Origin: a virus
DNA length: 51,125 nucleotides
Direction: 5' to 3' (one strand)
Virus record (IMG/VR): IMGVR_UViG_3300018416_000023
Coordinates: 1-51,125 of that record
Below are positions 33,298 to 41,892 of the stretch, in pieces (the stretch's first letter is position 1; each line of letters opens with the position of its first letter). The notes beneath the pieces were generated by a model. The model was given only the letters and a program-made list of their open reading frames with translations, did not search any database and was not told where the DNA came from. Position numbers and translations under genes: made by a program.

Positions 33298-35169
33298 TTA
33301 ATAAGAAGCACTAGATGTGGATTGATAACCAACTCCAGCACTTGATTCACCACTTGCGATGGTGTCAACTTCACCTTTGACCGAAATAGACTGTTGGTCG
33401 ATATCAATGAGAGCGCCTCTCGTTGCGACCACATCCGAACTACTTGGGACTACGGTAAAGTTAATAGAGTTATCTGCATTATCTGTCTCCGTAAAGAAGA
33501 TACTGTTGATAACAATTTTTCCAGTTGAATAATCTACTGTTCCAGCAGTATTATCCTGATAAATTCTAGTTGAACCTGACAAGTAATATCTTCTTAGATT
33601 TCCTTTTCCGTCATCATCGAAGAACTGTAGATTTACTGAATCACCTGAAACTTTAAAACCTGTTGTGGATACTATTCCACCTGAATTTGCATTGTGTCCA
33701 CTATGTGGATTGTATAATCCGTTTCCGAATTCTATTGTGACACCTCTTGAAGTGTCTGTCTTAACCTTTACTGCTCTTCTCAATCTAATGTTTGTAATAT
33801 TAGAGAGTATAGCACTATTTGAATCATCGATTGCACGAACAATGTTTGAGTGTCTAAAGATTGAGTCGAAGTTTTTTAAATTTGTTGAGTCAAAGTCGTT
33901 GATTGCATTTGTGACCACTGCTTCTAATTCTCCTTTAGAAAGTTCTGTTGCGTTTGCGTTATATTTGAATGTTGTTGAAACTAATATCTTAATGATTTCA
34001 GGGTCTACGATTGTAGGTCTTACTGTCAACATATTTAGACCCTTCAAACTATTTACTACTGTTTTCTTTTCTGTCTCTGATAGATAGTCTGAGTTCTTTG
34101 GTTTGAGTGCAACAAACACTTTACCATACTCGGGTGGGTCGTTATCTTCACCACCCCACACTGCAACTGCATCTGCGTTTGGATAGTATTCTGAAATCTT
34201 TGCTTTATAGTCGTTAAGTGTTACAAGTCTATTTTGAGAAGTGTAAAACTTTGTTGCTTTAAACTTGATTGATTCGATTGATTCTTTTTCTCCACCACCA
34301 CTTGCATTTGATACAGTTGTTACTACATCATTTGAAAAACCATTGACTGCATTTTGCATTATAAAGTTTTTAGCACCATTTGCATGGAAGTCGTTTACAA
34401 CAATATAAGTTACAGTGATAATATCACCGTCTAATAATTGATTTCCTAATACTCCATCACCAAAATAGATTTCTCTAAATCCATCTTCGTTTTCTTGTTC
34501 GTAAAATACTTTTGAAGTTGTTGTAATATTAGATACGTTTGTTGACAATGTATATGCAGAAGATACTCCACCTGAGTTAACTGCAACATTGATATATTGT
34601 TTATCAACTCTCTGATTAGATAATACAAATTTCTGATTCTGTATTTGTGAATCATATACGAATGTATCTGAAGCATATGTTCCTTGAACAAGATTGACAT
34701 CTGTATAGTTATATGTTGTTCCGTTTTGTGAAGGTTGGACTGAAGAAGGAACTACAAACTCGTATGTAGAACCATCGTATACTGTTGTGAATATATTACC
34801 ACGTGGGATAACCATTTCACTTGTTGTCGGGTAAGTTGAATCTGCATTTCTAACGTTTTTGATTTCGACATTGACAATTGCTTTTGAACCTGTTTCTGAA
34901 CCAGGCACAAAACCTAAATCTTTTGCACGGGATACAACGTTCTTTCTGATTTGAGCAGAATCTAAGAACAGTTCACTACCAGCAATATTTGTATTGACTG
35001 CAGAAACATGAGCAGCATAAGATAACATATCAATCAATACTGACATGGTCGACCCTTCGAAGTCGTAGTCTTTAAATTTATCTTGTCCTTTTAAATAATC
35101 TTTGATACCTAAAGCGATATCGTCAAAATCTGTATCTGTAACGTTGATTTGTGAACTCTTAATTGCCAT
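33298..35169 (-). CDS. gp6: Baseplate wedge protein gp6
   Basis: gp6 closes the inner ring of the baseplate and is conserved among contractile tails (gpJ-like). The N-terminus (INVTDTDFDDIALGIKDYLK, then GSTMSVLIDMLSYAAHVSAV, NTNIAGSELFLDSAQIRKNV) is typical. YFGDGVLGNQLLDGDIITV-like text at about 230-250 is the family core (FGDG...G). NRLVTLNDYKAKISEYYPNA (about 310-330) and KVFVALKPK follow, as in gpJ-type proteins. The length (623) is close to T4's 660. The stop of gp25 overlaps its start by one base. Confidence 0.92.
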   Translation of the reverse strand: MAIKSSQINVTDTDFDDIALGIKDYLKGQDKFKDYDFEGSTMSVLIDMLSYAAHVSAVNTNIAGSELFLDSAQIRKNVVSRAKDLGFVPGSETGSKAIVNVEIKNVRNADSTYPTTSEMVIPRGNIFTTVYDGSTYEFVVPSSVQPSQNGTTYNYTDVNLVQGTYASDTFVYDSQIQNQKFVLSNQRVDKQYINVAVNSGGVSSAYTLSTNVSNITTTSKVFYEQENEDGFREIYFGDGVLGNQLLDGDIITVTYIVVNDFHANGAKNFIMQNAVNGFSNDVVTTVSNASGGGEKESIESIKFKATKFYTSQNRLVTLNDYKAKISEYYPNADAVAVWGGEDNDPPEYGKVFVALKPKNSDYLSETEKKTVVNSLKGLNMLTVRPTIVDPEIIKILVSTTFKYNANATELSKGELEAVVTNAINDFDSTNLKNFDSIFRHSNIVRAIDDSNSAILSNITNIRLRRAVKVKTDTSRGVTIEFGNGLYNPHSGHNANSGGIVSTTGFKVSGDSVNLQFFDDDGKGNLRRYYLSGSTRIYQDNTAGTVDYSTGKIVINSIFFTETDNADNSINFTVVPSSSDVVATRGALIDIDQQSISVKGEVDTIASGESSAGVGYQSTSSASY

Positions 35170-35594
35170 TATCGTGCCCTACTTACTGTTAAACTTAACT
35201 CTTGATTCCTAGAACCATTTACTATACTATAAAAAATAGTCAATTCAAGAGTATTGGTATTCATACCTTCGTTATTGACTCTTACTGAAACATCTCTAAC
35301 TCTAGGTTCGAATGTTCGTATTGTTTCTGATAATTGTTCCGATACTTTTCTTAATCCCCTATCAGTGTCTAAATTGAATAATAGTCCAATCAAGTTTCCA
35401 CCGAAGCCTGGTTTAAAAGGTCTCTCATAATAGTTCGTCAATACAATATTTCTTATTGCTCTACGAACTGCATCTGTATCAGTTTTACGAGTCACATCAC
35501 CCGTGATTGGATGAGGAGTGAATTGCAAGTTCAAATCAGAATACAAATCCTTCTTTGCGACTGTTTTACCTTCGTTGACTACGTAATCTACCAT
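35169..35594 (-). CDS. gp25: Baseplate wedge protein gp25
   Basis: A 141-residue gp25/gpW-like protein. gp25 seeds sheath polymerisation from the baseplate and is found in phage tails and type VI secretion. Motifs: DLNLQFTPHPITGDVTRKTD (about 20-39), AVRRAIRNIVLTNYYERPFK and PGFGGNLIGLLF (about 43-75, with the family's ERPF.P.fG), then VRVNNEGMNTNTLELTIFY. The ATG stands exactly five bases after a perfect late box and has no Shine-Dalgarno sequence, suggesting a leaderless transcript. It precedes gp6, as in most contractile-tail clusters. Confidence 0.93.
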   Translation of the reverse strand: MVDYVVNEGKTVAKKDLYSDLNLQFTPHPITGDVTRKTDTDAVRRAIRNIVLTNYYERPFKPGFGGNLIGLLFNLDTDRGLRKVSEQLSETIRTFEPRVRDVSVRVNNEGMNTNTLELTIFYSIVNGSRNQELSLTVSRAR

Positions 35595-35599
35595 AATAC

Positions 35600-35607
35600 T
35601 ATTTATA
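35600..35607 (-). promoter_or_regulatory. Late promoter box before gp25, leaderless geometry
   Basis: The minus strand reads TATAAATAGTATTATGG, identical to the 17 bases before the 247-residue gene. The stop of gp5 (TAG) lies five bases upstream of the box. Confidence 0.75.
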
Positions 35608-35611
35608 CAAA

Positions 35612-36865
35612 CTAATCAGGTTTCTTTGTCTTTCCAGCAGAAGAACCTGAGGCAATTGTATGTGTATGTGTTGAAAGTTTGACACCCTTACCTGTAACTT
35701 CTCCACTTGCAGTAATACTACTTGAATTTGTCTGTTTACCACTGACATCTAATGTTGATTGTAAAGTAGTTGCATCTGATACTGTTAGTGTTCCAGTAAT
35801 TGTTGTGTCCGATATAATTTCTGTTGTGCTATTACCAGTAATTGTAATCTTACCTTCTGATAATACATCTGTTGTTCCTTTGAGAATATCTGCTTTAAGA
35901 TTTCCTTCTGTAATCTCTGAGGTGACATTACCTTTTAACACTTTCATATCTACATTACCAGTGTTAACATTGATTGTCACATTTCCTTTCTCTACTGTAA
36001 GGTCTGCATCTCCAGCAATATAAATTTTATCGTTCTTTGCAATGATTTGATAATTGTCGTTGACGATTCTTTGAACGACACTACCATCGGGATGAACTTC
36101 TTGGAATGTTCCTGACCTATGTTCGATTGCAAGTCTCTCTGCATCAAGTGTATCGTCCACTTCTATGACATGACCTGACTCAGTCTCTATAACTTTGTTA
36201 TAAGGATACACTGGTTTTGCAACAGAAGGAATACCACCGACTTCACTCACATCTCTCGGAGTGTAATCTGCTGTTCCTCTTGCATAAGTTGACAAATCTG
36301 ATTCATCGGTGTATAATGGATAGTAAGGTAAATCATCTACAGTCAACTCAGGATTGGTGATAGTAGAACCTGTTGCATCATATTTAATTTCTAATGATTC
36401 AGGTTTCTTTGGTGCTGTATCTAATGCAGTTGTTAATCCAAAAGTTCTAAGAGGATGTTCAACAGAGTTTGCACCATCGGGTTTATCTGTATAGTCATCA
36501 AGTGTCAATCCTCTTGGGTCATTAAACCCTTTACCGATTCCTCTTTCTAATAATTCATCAGTAATAGTTTCTTTATATCCTGCTTGTGATATACCAGTTG
36601 CAACACCAGTTACTACAAAGTCTTGCATGAATTCACTGTCTCTAAAGAATCCAATTACCGTAGACCCTTCTACGAGTCCGTGTTGTGTTCCAAAACCTGA
36701 AAGTCCACCAGCAGTTGTTGGTAGTATAACTTGTGACCACGATAAATCGGGAGTTGCAATTAATGATTTATTATCTGTATGGATACCATGAACCCTAACT
36801 CTCACTCTCCCAATCATGAGAGGGTCTTGTCTATCTTCAACTATTCCGTAAAAGTATTTCATCAC
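35612..36865 (-). CDS. gp5: Baseplate central spike gp5-like, without lysozyme domain
   Basis: The membrane-piercing spike base at the centre of the baseplate. Residues 1-125 form the OB-fold domain (VEDRQDPLMIGRVRVRVHGI, then QHGLVEGSTVIGFFRD). Residues about 265-405 are a triple beta-helix with short repeats (VEKGNVTINVNTGNVDMKVL, KGNVTSEITEGNLKADILKG). It ends in LSTHTHTIASGSSAGKTKKP, a His pair before the spike tip. T4 gp5 has a lysozyme domain between these parts. Here the middle (about 125-265) has no lysozyme signature. Cell-wall opening must then come from another protein. It overlaps the hub gene by 4 bases (ATGA). Confidence 0.88.
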   Translation of the reverse strand: MMKYFYGIVEDRQDPLMIGRVRVRVHGIHTDNKSLIATPDLSWSQVILPTTAGGLSGFGTQHGLVEGSTVIGFFRDSEFMQDFVVTGVATGISQAGYKETITDELLERGIGKGFNDPRGLTLDDYTDKPDGANSVEHPLRTFGLTTALDTAPKKPESLEIKYDATGSTITNPELTVDDLPYYPLYTDESDLSTYARGTADYTPRDVSEVGGIPSVAKPVYPYNKVIETESGHVIEVDDTLDAERLAIEHRSGTFQEVHPDGSVVQRIVNDNYQIIAKNDKIYIAGDADLTVEKGNVTINVNTGNVDMKVLKGNVTSEITEGNLKADILKGTTDVLSEGKITITGNSTTEIISDTTITGTLTVSDATTLQSTLDVSGKQTNSSSITASGEVTGKGVKLSTHTHTIASGSSAGKTKKPD

Positions 36866-38310
36866 ATTTCCTCAGGGCCTTCCATGTTTTCTTGTGGACT
36901 GATATCTCTCAAGTCTACTGCAAAACTTTCTTTAACACATTCCATAACTAGTTGACCTGTATTCGATGTTGGATTGGCATTGATTGCAATATCAGTAATC
37001 AAATATCTTTTGTCGTTTGCTTTATCATCATTTTGATTTCCTGTTTCAGGTTCAGGTATTTCTAACACTACAATAGTTCCAACTGATAAATCTGTTCTCA
37101 ATGGAATAGTCACTACAATTTTATGTTGTTGTAATATCTCTAACATTGCACGTCTTTCCAATCTTGCATTATCAGATGTTTTATGTCCTTCAAAGTTTTC
37201 TTTCTCTGTTATATCTGTTGAATTATCAAAAGGATGAAGTGTAGTGTAATCGTATAACACTATTGAATCAGGAACTTTGTTTGGTGCAAGGTCGACATCC
37301 ACTTCAGTTACTTCAGGTGATACTGTTCTATCTATTACTTCACCAGTTGTCAAAGTCTTTTCTAAAAATTCTTTTTTACCGTCTGTTAAAATCATAGGAA
37401 CACCTGATAAGTGTTTACCTCTATCGAAGGTTTCCTCCATATCATAGTATACATCTTCTTCTATTTTTCTAACTGGGTCATATACTTTCATACTCGATGC
37501 ATAAGCACCACCGATAGTTCCTCTAAGTGTATCAAAGATTTGTGGTTTGTAAAAATTTATAATTTGTGTATTCAAACCTTCAGCTGCGTTGATATCAATT
37601 TGTTCTGTATCGAGTGTTCCTGACCTTGGACGTTTTGAGAAGGTTAATGGGAACTCTGCCTCAAACATTTCATCAATTGATTTGAATCTAAATCCACCAT
37701 TAAGTGTTTGGTAAAAGAACATGCCGTTTCTATATGATGGATTGGGTGACTTATTTGCATTGTTTATAACATAATCCATGAAACTTGAAACAGTCCAATT
37801 AGGACAAATAAATTGCATATTCTCAGGAAGTGTTTTTTCCCAGTGGTCAAACTCTTCAGGTTGGATATGTGCTTCATCAATCAACATGTTTTGAAGCATT
37901 TGGTCATATGAACCTCTCAATACTTTACTAATTCTTTTTCTTCTTGTAAAGAACATACGTGGGTCGCATAAAGATAACACATAAGTGTTTAAACTTTCTT
38001 TTGGACTGTTAACGTTTTTTACTTTATATACTCTGAGAGTTTTATCAATCGAGAATTCATTTTCAGCACTGTCACCAACACCTTCCACTTGTTTCATATT
38101 GATACGGACATATTCTTGACCCGTCATCTTAAAGTTTTTGATTAGATTTAGACCGTCAAATATAGATACATCACCAGTAATAAATTTTTTGTATATACTT
38201 TCATACAGACTAAACCCAACACAAAGGTTAGTGATATCTGTAGACTCACCATCTTGATTTACCAATGTTAGGGCGTCTAGGTAAAAAGCACCCGCTTTAA
38301 AATTTTCCAT
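36862..38310 (-). CDS. Baseplate hub protein, gp27-like
   Basis: A 482-residue protein directly upstream of the gp5 gene. The start (MENFKAGAFYLDALTLVNQD) and LCVGFSLYESIYKKFITGDV (about 28-47), followed by SIFDGLNLIKNFKMTGQEYV, are the beta-barrel features of hub proteins of marine T4-like phages. gp27 forms the trimeric ring on which gp5 sits. Other conserved text: LRVYKVKNVNSPKESLNTYV (about 92-111) and WTVSSFMDYVINNANKSPNP. Position and fold pattern support gp27, while the sequence is far from T4. Confidence 0.75.
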   Translation of the reverse strand: MENFKAGAFYLDALTLVNQDGESTDITNLCVGFSLYESIYKKFITGDVSIFDGLNLIKNFKMTGQEYVRINMKQVEGVGDSAENEFSIDKTLRVYKVKNVNSPKESLNTYVLSLCDPRMFFTRRKRISKVLRGSYDQMLQNMLIDEAHIQPEEFDHWEKTLPENMQFICPNWTVSSFMDYVINNANKSPNPSYRNGMFFYQTLNGGFRFKSIDEMFEAEFPLTFSKRPRSGTLDTEQIDINAAEGLNTQIINFYKPQIFDTLRGTIGGAYASSMKVYDPVRKIEEDVYYDMEETFDRGKHLSGVPMILTDGKKEFLEKTLTTGEVIDRTVSPEVTEVDVDLAPNKVPDSIVLYDYTTLHPFDNSTDITEKENFEGHKTSDNARLERRAMLEILQQHKIVVTIPLRTDLSVGTIVVLEIPEPETGNQNDDKANDKRYLITDIAINANPTSNTGQLVMECVKESFAVDLRDISPQENMEGPEEM

Positions 38311-38313
38311 AGT

Positions 38314-39021
38314 TTACTTGGATATCACTCTTTCAAATTGTGATACTATCTGTCTTATGTAGTTTGGTTTAATAATTTTAATTGTTCTTTTCTTTTCGTT
38401 TTCTTCTTGTTCAACTTCGAAATTAGTAACTGCAGTATATCCCTCTGCTGAATCAGTTCTTTTAATACCATCAGAATTCTTATAATGATTTGGTGCATCG
38501 GATGGAGTCAATACAGAACTAACTGTAAATGATTTTGAACTATTTGAACCAGTTACTATATCTCCTATTGAGAATGTATCTACGTCTACTCTTATTCTTT
38601 TGTGTAAAGGTTCGACACTTAGAACGTGTCCTGATTTAGTTGAATTAGTTATCTTCTCTCCGACTAGAAACTTACTTGATGTAGTTATGATATCAGAAGT
38701 CTGAGAACCAACTAGGTATTGACCACTGTATTTTTTGGAGATATAATTATTAAAGGTTTCACTATCTTTATACCAATCATAATAATTATCTATTTCGTTT
38801 ACTAGAAAGAACACCCAGTGTAAATCACCATCACCATAAAGTTTGGTTGCTAATACATCAGGTCTCTCACCGTCACCCAAATCGTATAACTCATATTCAA
38901 TGATTGAATCTAATTTTGCAGAATCAATCTTTGCCTTACGAAAGTAATCTTTGACTGTAACAAGTTTATCATTTAACTTGTATTGTATTTCAGGTATATT
39001 TGCAAATAGTTTATTACTCAT
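38314..39021 (-). CDS. gp53: Baseplate wedge protein gp53
   Basis: gp53 joins wedge sectors in the baseplate. The N-terminal block IPEIQYKLNDKLVTVKDYFR (9-28), ELYDLGDGERPDVLATKLYG and DGDLHWVFFLVNEIDNYYDW (about 64-85) is the clearest gp53 signature (LA..LYGD..LHWvfflvN). At 235 residues the size is near T4's 196, with an extra beta-rich insert (about 115-175, SSKFLVGEKITNSTKSGHVL). The ATG overlaps the stop of gp48 by one base, and the hub gene starts 3 bases after its stop. Confidence 0.9.
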   Translation of the reverse strand: MSNKLFANIPEIQYKLNDKLVTVKDYFRKAKIDSAKLDSIIEYELYDLGDGERPDVLATKLYGDGDLHWVFFLVNEIDNYYDWYKDSETFNNYISKKYSGQYLVGSQTSDIITTSSKFLVGEKITNSTKSGHVLSVEPLHKRIRVDVDTFSIGDIVTGSNSSKSFTVSSVLTPSDAPNHYKNSDGIKRTDSAEGYTAVTNFEVEQEENEKKRTIKIIKPNYIRQIVSQFERVISK

Positions 39022-40124
39022 TATCCACCCGTCCTATTTGTATCGAGAAGACTGATTTGTCCTTCACCTATATCTTCAGGTGGAGAAATTCTATCAGATG
39101 TTCCACTTGCAGCAATCTGTTGATAGGTTTCTTGTGTCAATATCTTAATTTCAGTTACACCTAAATCCATAGTGACTGATACTGGTTGTCCGTCTTCAAA
39201 TGTTGCAAACTTTTCACCATACTTTACATTACAATCTGTAATAACACAAGGTAAGAAACCATCCATAGTTTTTGCAATATCACCATTCCATTTTATATCA
39301 ACTATATTTGGATAATTGAAATAGTTTTCTACGTCTGCTGAAGATTCATCTGAACCAAACGTATCAGGTAACATAGCAGTTTTGAAATTCCATATAATGT
39401 CATTTACTCTTGCAGCTTCTTTTTTAGACCTAGGATAAAATGAAAAATTAAAATTGAAAGACCTAAATTCAACTCCCTCTAACATTTGTTCTTTCATAGG
39501 GTTGACTGCCTGACCCTGTGTAAAGTTGACAAGGTCTCCAGTCATTTTATTTGCTAATGAATTTAATCCACTCGAAACAATTGCATTTAGACCGTCAAAA
39601 AATGCATTATCCTTCATGGACATTCCTACATTCTCACCACCTTCACCGATTGCACCTGTATTTCTTCCTATCAATGACCTTGCAGCAACACCAACTCCTT
39701 TTGCACTATACGATACTTTTGCATCGTTACTTATACCATTTGGAACATATAATAAAATGTCTGTTTGTTTATCACTTAATAAATTTTTACCGTTCTTAGT
39801 TCCTCTATTTCTTCTAGGTCTAATATTGAACTCGAGATAGTTATATAATTCTTCATCTAGTGGATATTTTAATTCTATAGTTTGTGCCTTTGGTGGTTGT
39901 TTTGCAACTCGTAAACTCTTTGCTTTGTTTGTAGCGTCTTGATTCTTCTGTAAACTTTGTCTACGTTTATCTAATTTTCTTTTTGCTTCTTCTGCCTGTT
40001 CAACCAACTTATCTACATTTGCAAGATATCCCTTACCCTGTATTTTGGATTTGATTCCTTTAACAGAGTTTATTGCAGATGTTGCTTGATTGATTTTCGA
40101 TAATAATTTGTTTATTGATGCCAT
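39021..40124 (-). CDS. gp48: Baseplate tail-tube cap gp48
   Basis: A tail-tube-associated baseplate protein of 367 residues (T4 gp48: 364). The N-terminal 75 residues are a Lys/Gln-rich helix or coiled coil (VDKLVEQAEEAKRKLDKRRQ). The conserved part includes EGVEFRSFNFNFSFYPRSKK (about 216-235) and EAARVNDIIWNFKTAMLPDT (about 236-255), typical of the tube-like domain, and YFNYPNIVDIKWNGDIAK, VTMDLGVTEIKILTQ. It is the first gene of the leftward baseplate operon, reading from a late box at 40159-40166. Confidence 0.87.
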   Translation of the reverse strand: MASINKLLSKINQATSAINSVKGIKSKIQGKGYLANVDKLVEQAEEAKRKLDKRRQSLQKNQDATNKAKSLRVAKQPPKAQTIELKYPLDEELYNYLEFNIRPRRNRGTKNGKNLLSDKQTDILLYVPNGISNDAKVSYSAKGVGVAARSLIGRNTGAIGEGGENVGMSMKDNAFFDGLNAIVSSGLNSLANKMTGDLVNFTQGQAVNPMKEQMLEGVEFRSFNFNFSFYPRSKKEAARVNDIIWNFKTAMLPDTFGSDESSADVENYFNYPNIVDIKWNGDIAKTMDGFLPCVITDCNVKYGEKFATFEDGQPVSVTMDLGVTEIKILTQETYQQIAASGTSDRISPPEDIGEGQISLLDTNRTGG

Positions 40125-40125
40125 G

Positions 40126-40133
40126 TATAAATA
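40126..40133 (+). promoter_or_regulatory. Rightward late promoter box for the gp4 operon
   Basis: A perfect TATAAATA. The predicted start point (about 40139) gives a 25-base leader to the gp4 ATG at 40164. It lies one base from the gp48 ATG on the other strand. Confidence 0.7.
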
Positions 40134-40158
40134 CCTATAATACTATGAAGGTTATATC

Positions 40159-40166
40159 TATTTATG
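40159..40166 (-). promoter_or_regulatory. Leftward late promoter box for the gp48 operon
   Basis: The minus strand reads CATAAATA, overlapping the gp4 start codon. The predicted start point (about 40153) gives a 29-base leader to the gp48 ATG. The two divergent transcripts would overlap by about 15 bases at their 5' ends. Confidence 0.65.
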
Positions 40167-40595
40167 TCATACAGTGGTAAGTTTAAACCGAAGAACTATA
40201 AAAAATACAAAGGAGACCCTACAAAGATATTCTATAGGTCACTTTGGGAACGTAGATTCATGGTTTATTGCGATAACAACGATAAAATTATTGAATGGGG
40301 CAGTGAAACAATAATCATTCCTTATGTATCTCCCGTGGACAAAAGACCTCATAGATACTTTCCCGACTTCTATATAAAATATGTCAACTCAAAAGGTCAA
40401 GTGATTAGAGAAGTCATAGAAGTCAAACCAAAACGACAACTCAGTCCACCCAAAGAACCAAAGAGAAGAACAAAGAGTTGGTTAAACGAAGTGAGAACTT
40501 ATATGGTCAATCAAGCAAAGTTCAAAGCTGCAGATGAATACTGTAAGGATAGAAAATACAGTTTTAGAATATTGACCGAAGACCACCTAACATGA
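40164..40595 (+). CDS. gp4: Head completion protein gp4
   Basis: A 143-residue protein of the T4 gp4 (50/65) family, required to finish DNA-filled heads, with a nuclease-like fold. The start MSYSGKFKPKNYKKYKGDPT and SLWERRFMVYCD (26-37) are family-typical. A PD-(D/E)XK pattern is present: E48, P67-D68 in RYFPDFYI, and E86-V-K88 in VIEVKPK. It may trim or hold DNA ends at the portal. It leads the rightward operon and overlaps the HAD gene by 4 bases (ATGA). Confidence 0.9.
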   Translation: MSYSGKFKPKNYKKYKGDPTKIFYRSLWERRFMVYCDNNDKIIEWGSETIIIPYVSPVDKRPHRYFPDFYIKYVNSKGQVIREVIEVKPKRQLSPPKEPKRRTKSWLNEVRTYMVNQAKFKAADEYCKDRKYSFRILTEDHLT

Positions 40596-41215
40596 AAAAA
40601 CTAATTGCATTTGATTTAGATGGAGTTTTAATCAACTCCATTAAGAATATGGAACACTCATGGAGTGTAGTATGTTCTCAACATAACATTAATGTCCCCT
40701 TTTCCGAATATAAAAAAGGTATAGGAAAACCATTCTTTGATATACTGGACGAGTTAGGACTAACTGACTCACAACAACAAATCAAAAATACTTATGATGA
40801 AGCATCAAACATGATTCTTGACGAAGTTGAGATATATGAGGGTGCAATTGAAACACTTGAAGAGATAAAACGAAAAGGATACAAGATTGCAATATGCACA
40901 TCGAAGGATATAACAAGAGTTAAGAAGGTTATTGCAAGTCTTATACTAGACGGAAAGAAATTTCCTAAGTTTGATTACGTCTGTTCACCTAAACAAGGTC
41001 TTAGAGGAAAACCTGCCCCTGACCAACTACTAAATACTATCGCATTCTGTAATGTAGACCCACACGAAACATACTATGTGGGTGATATGGAATCAGATAT
41101 GTATTGTGCAAACAGAGCAGGTGTAGATTTTATACATGCAGAATATGGTTATGGAGAAGTTGAGTGCGAAGTCTCAGTGAAGTCGATAAAAAATCTAATC
41201 TCGTTGTTGGATTAA
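40592..41215 (+). CDS. HAD-superfamily phosphatase
   Basis: A 207-residue HAD hydrolase with all four motifs: FDLDGVLINS (D8 nucleophile, D10), CTSKD with T103, GKPAPDQ with K140, and VGDMESDM with D165 and D169. The cap region (about 15-85) is helical, as in phosphoglycolate phosphatase or beta-phosphoglucomutase-like enzymes. Its gene overlaps the KdsB-like gene by 52 bases, so a role in making the same sugar (Kdo-8-phosphate or a nonulosonate-9-phosphate phosphatase) is plausible. KdsC lacks a cap while this enzyme has one, so nucleotidase or another phosphatase activity is equally possible. The substrate cannot be read from sequence. Confidence 0.8.
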   Translation: MKKLIAFDLDGVLINSIKNMEHSWSVVCSQHNINVPFSEYKKGIGKPFFDILDELGLTDSQQQIKNTYDEASNMILDEVEIYEGAIETLEEIKRKGYKIAICTSKDITRVKKVIASLILDGKKFPKFDYVCSPKQGLRGKPAPDQLLNTIAFCNVDPHETYYVGDMESDMYCANRAGVDFIHAEYGYGEVECEVSVKSIKNLISLLD

Positions 41216-41892
41216 TACCAGCAAGGTGGAAATCCACACGATTTGAAGGTAAACCCCTTGAACTTATAAATGGTATACCCATGATTCAAAGGGTTTACAA
41301 TCAAGCAAGTCTTGCAGAGACACTAGACACGATTGTTGTTTTGACGGATGACCATCGCATCTCCACATATTGTTCGCAAAATCAAATTAGATGCATTGTA
41401 ATTGACACTGAGTGTCGAACTGGAACTGATAGATGTGCAAAAGTATTAGATTTGATTGATGGTCATACCTTTGTAAACATACAAGGTGACGAACCAATCA
41501 TTGACCCTGAGAATATTGATGCAGTTGTCCGTGGATTGGATGATAATTTTAGTGTATCGAATGCATACACTAGGATACAAGAAGATTTTAAGTCGTTTGA
41601 TGAGAATGTTGTGAAGGTTTCACTCGGAAAAGACAACACAGCACTCTATTATTCACGAAAAAACATAAGTGAGTATCAACAATTGGGTCTTTACGCATTC
41701 AAAAGACACATGTTAGGTCTATTTCCCAACTTAATAGTAGGTGAAAACGAAAAAAGAGAGAAAGTAGAGATGTTAAGATACGTTGAGAACGGTTTTTATG
41801 TTAAAATGATTGAAGTAAACGATGCTGGACTCTCTGTAGATACTCCCCAAGACCTAAAACGAGTGGAAAAATATCTAAATGCTTTACATTAA
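41164..41892 (+). CDS. kdsB: CMP-Kdo synthetase (KdsB)-like cytidylyltransferase
   Basis: The enzyme couples CTP to a 3-deoxy sugar acid (Kdo in bacteria) to give the CMP-sugar used by transferases. Motifs: GLIPARWKSTRFEGKPL (16-32), TECRTGTDRCAKV (82-94), FVNIQGDEPIIDP (103-115), QLGLYAFKRHML in the middle, and GLSVDTPQDLKRVEKY at the end. These align in order with bacterial KdsB (PAR..STR..GKPL, SGTeR, NvQGDEP, vDTPeDL). At 242 residues the length is normal (about 250). The start is GTG, chosen because GGAG lies seven bases before it and no ATG precedes the first motif. It overlaps its neighbours by 52 and 14 bases. The sugar could be Kdo or another ulosonate. Confidence 0.85.
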   Translation: MRSLSEVDKKSNLVVGLIPARWKSTRFEGKPLELINGIPMIQRVYNQASLAETLDTIVVLTDDHRISTYCSQNQIRCIVIDTECRTGTDRCAKVLDLIDGHTFVNIQGDEPIIDPENIDAVVRGLDDNFSVSNAYTRIQEDFKSFDENVVKVSLGKDNTALYYSRKNISEYQQLGLYAFKRHMLGLFPNLIVGENEKREKVEMLRYVENGFYVKMIEVNDAGLSVDTPQDLKRVEKYLNALH

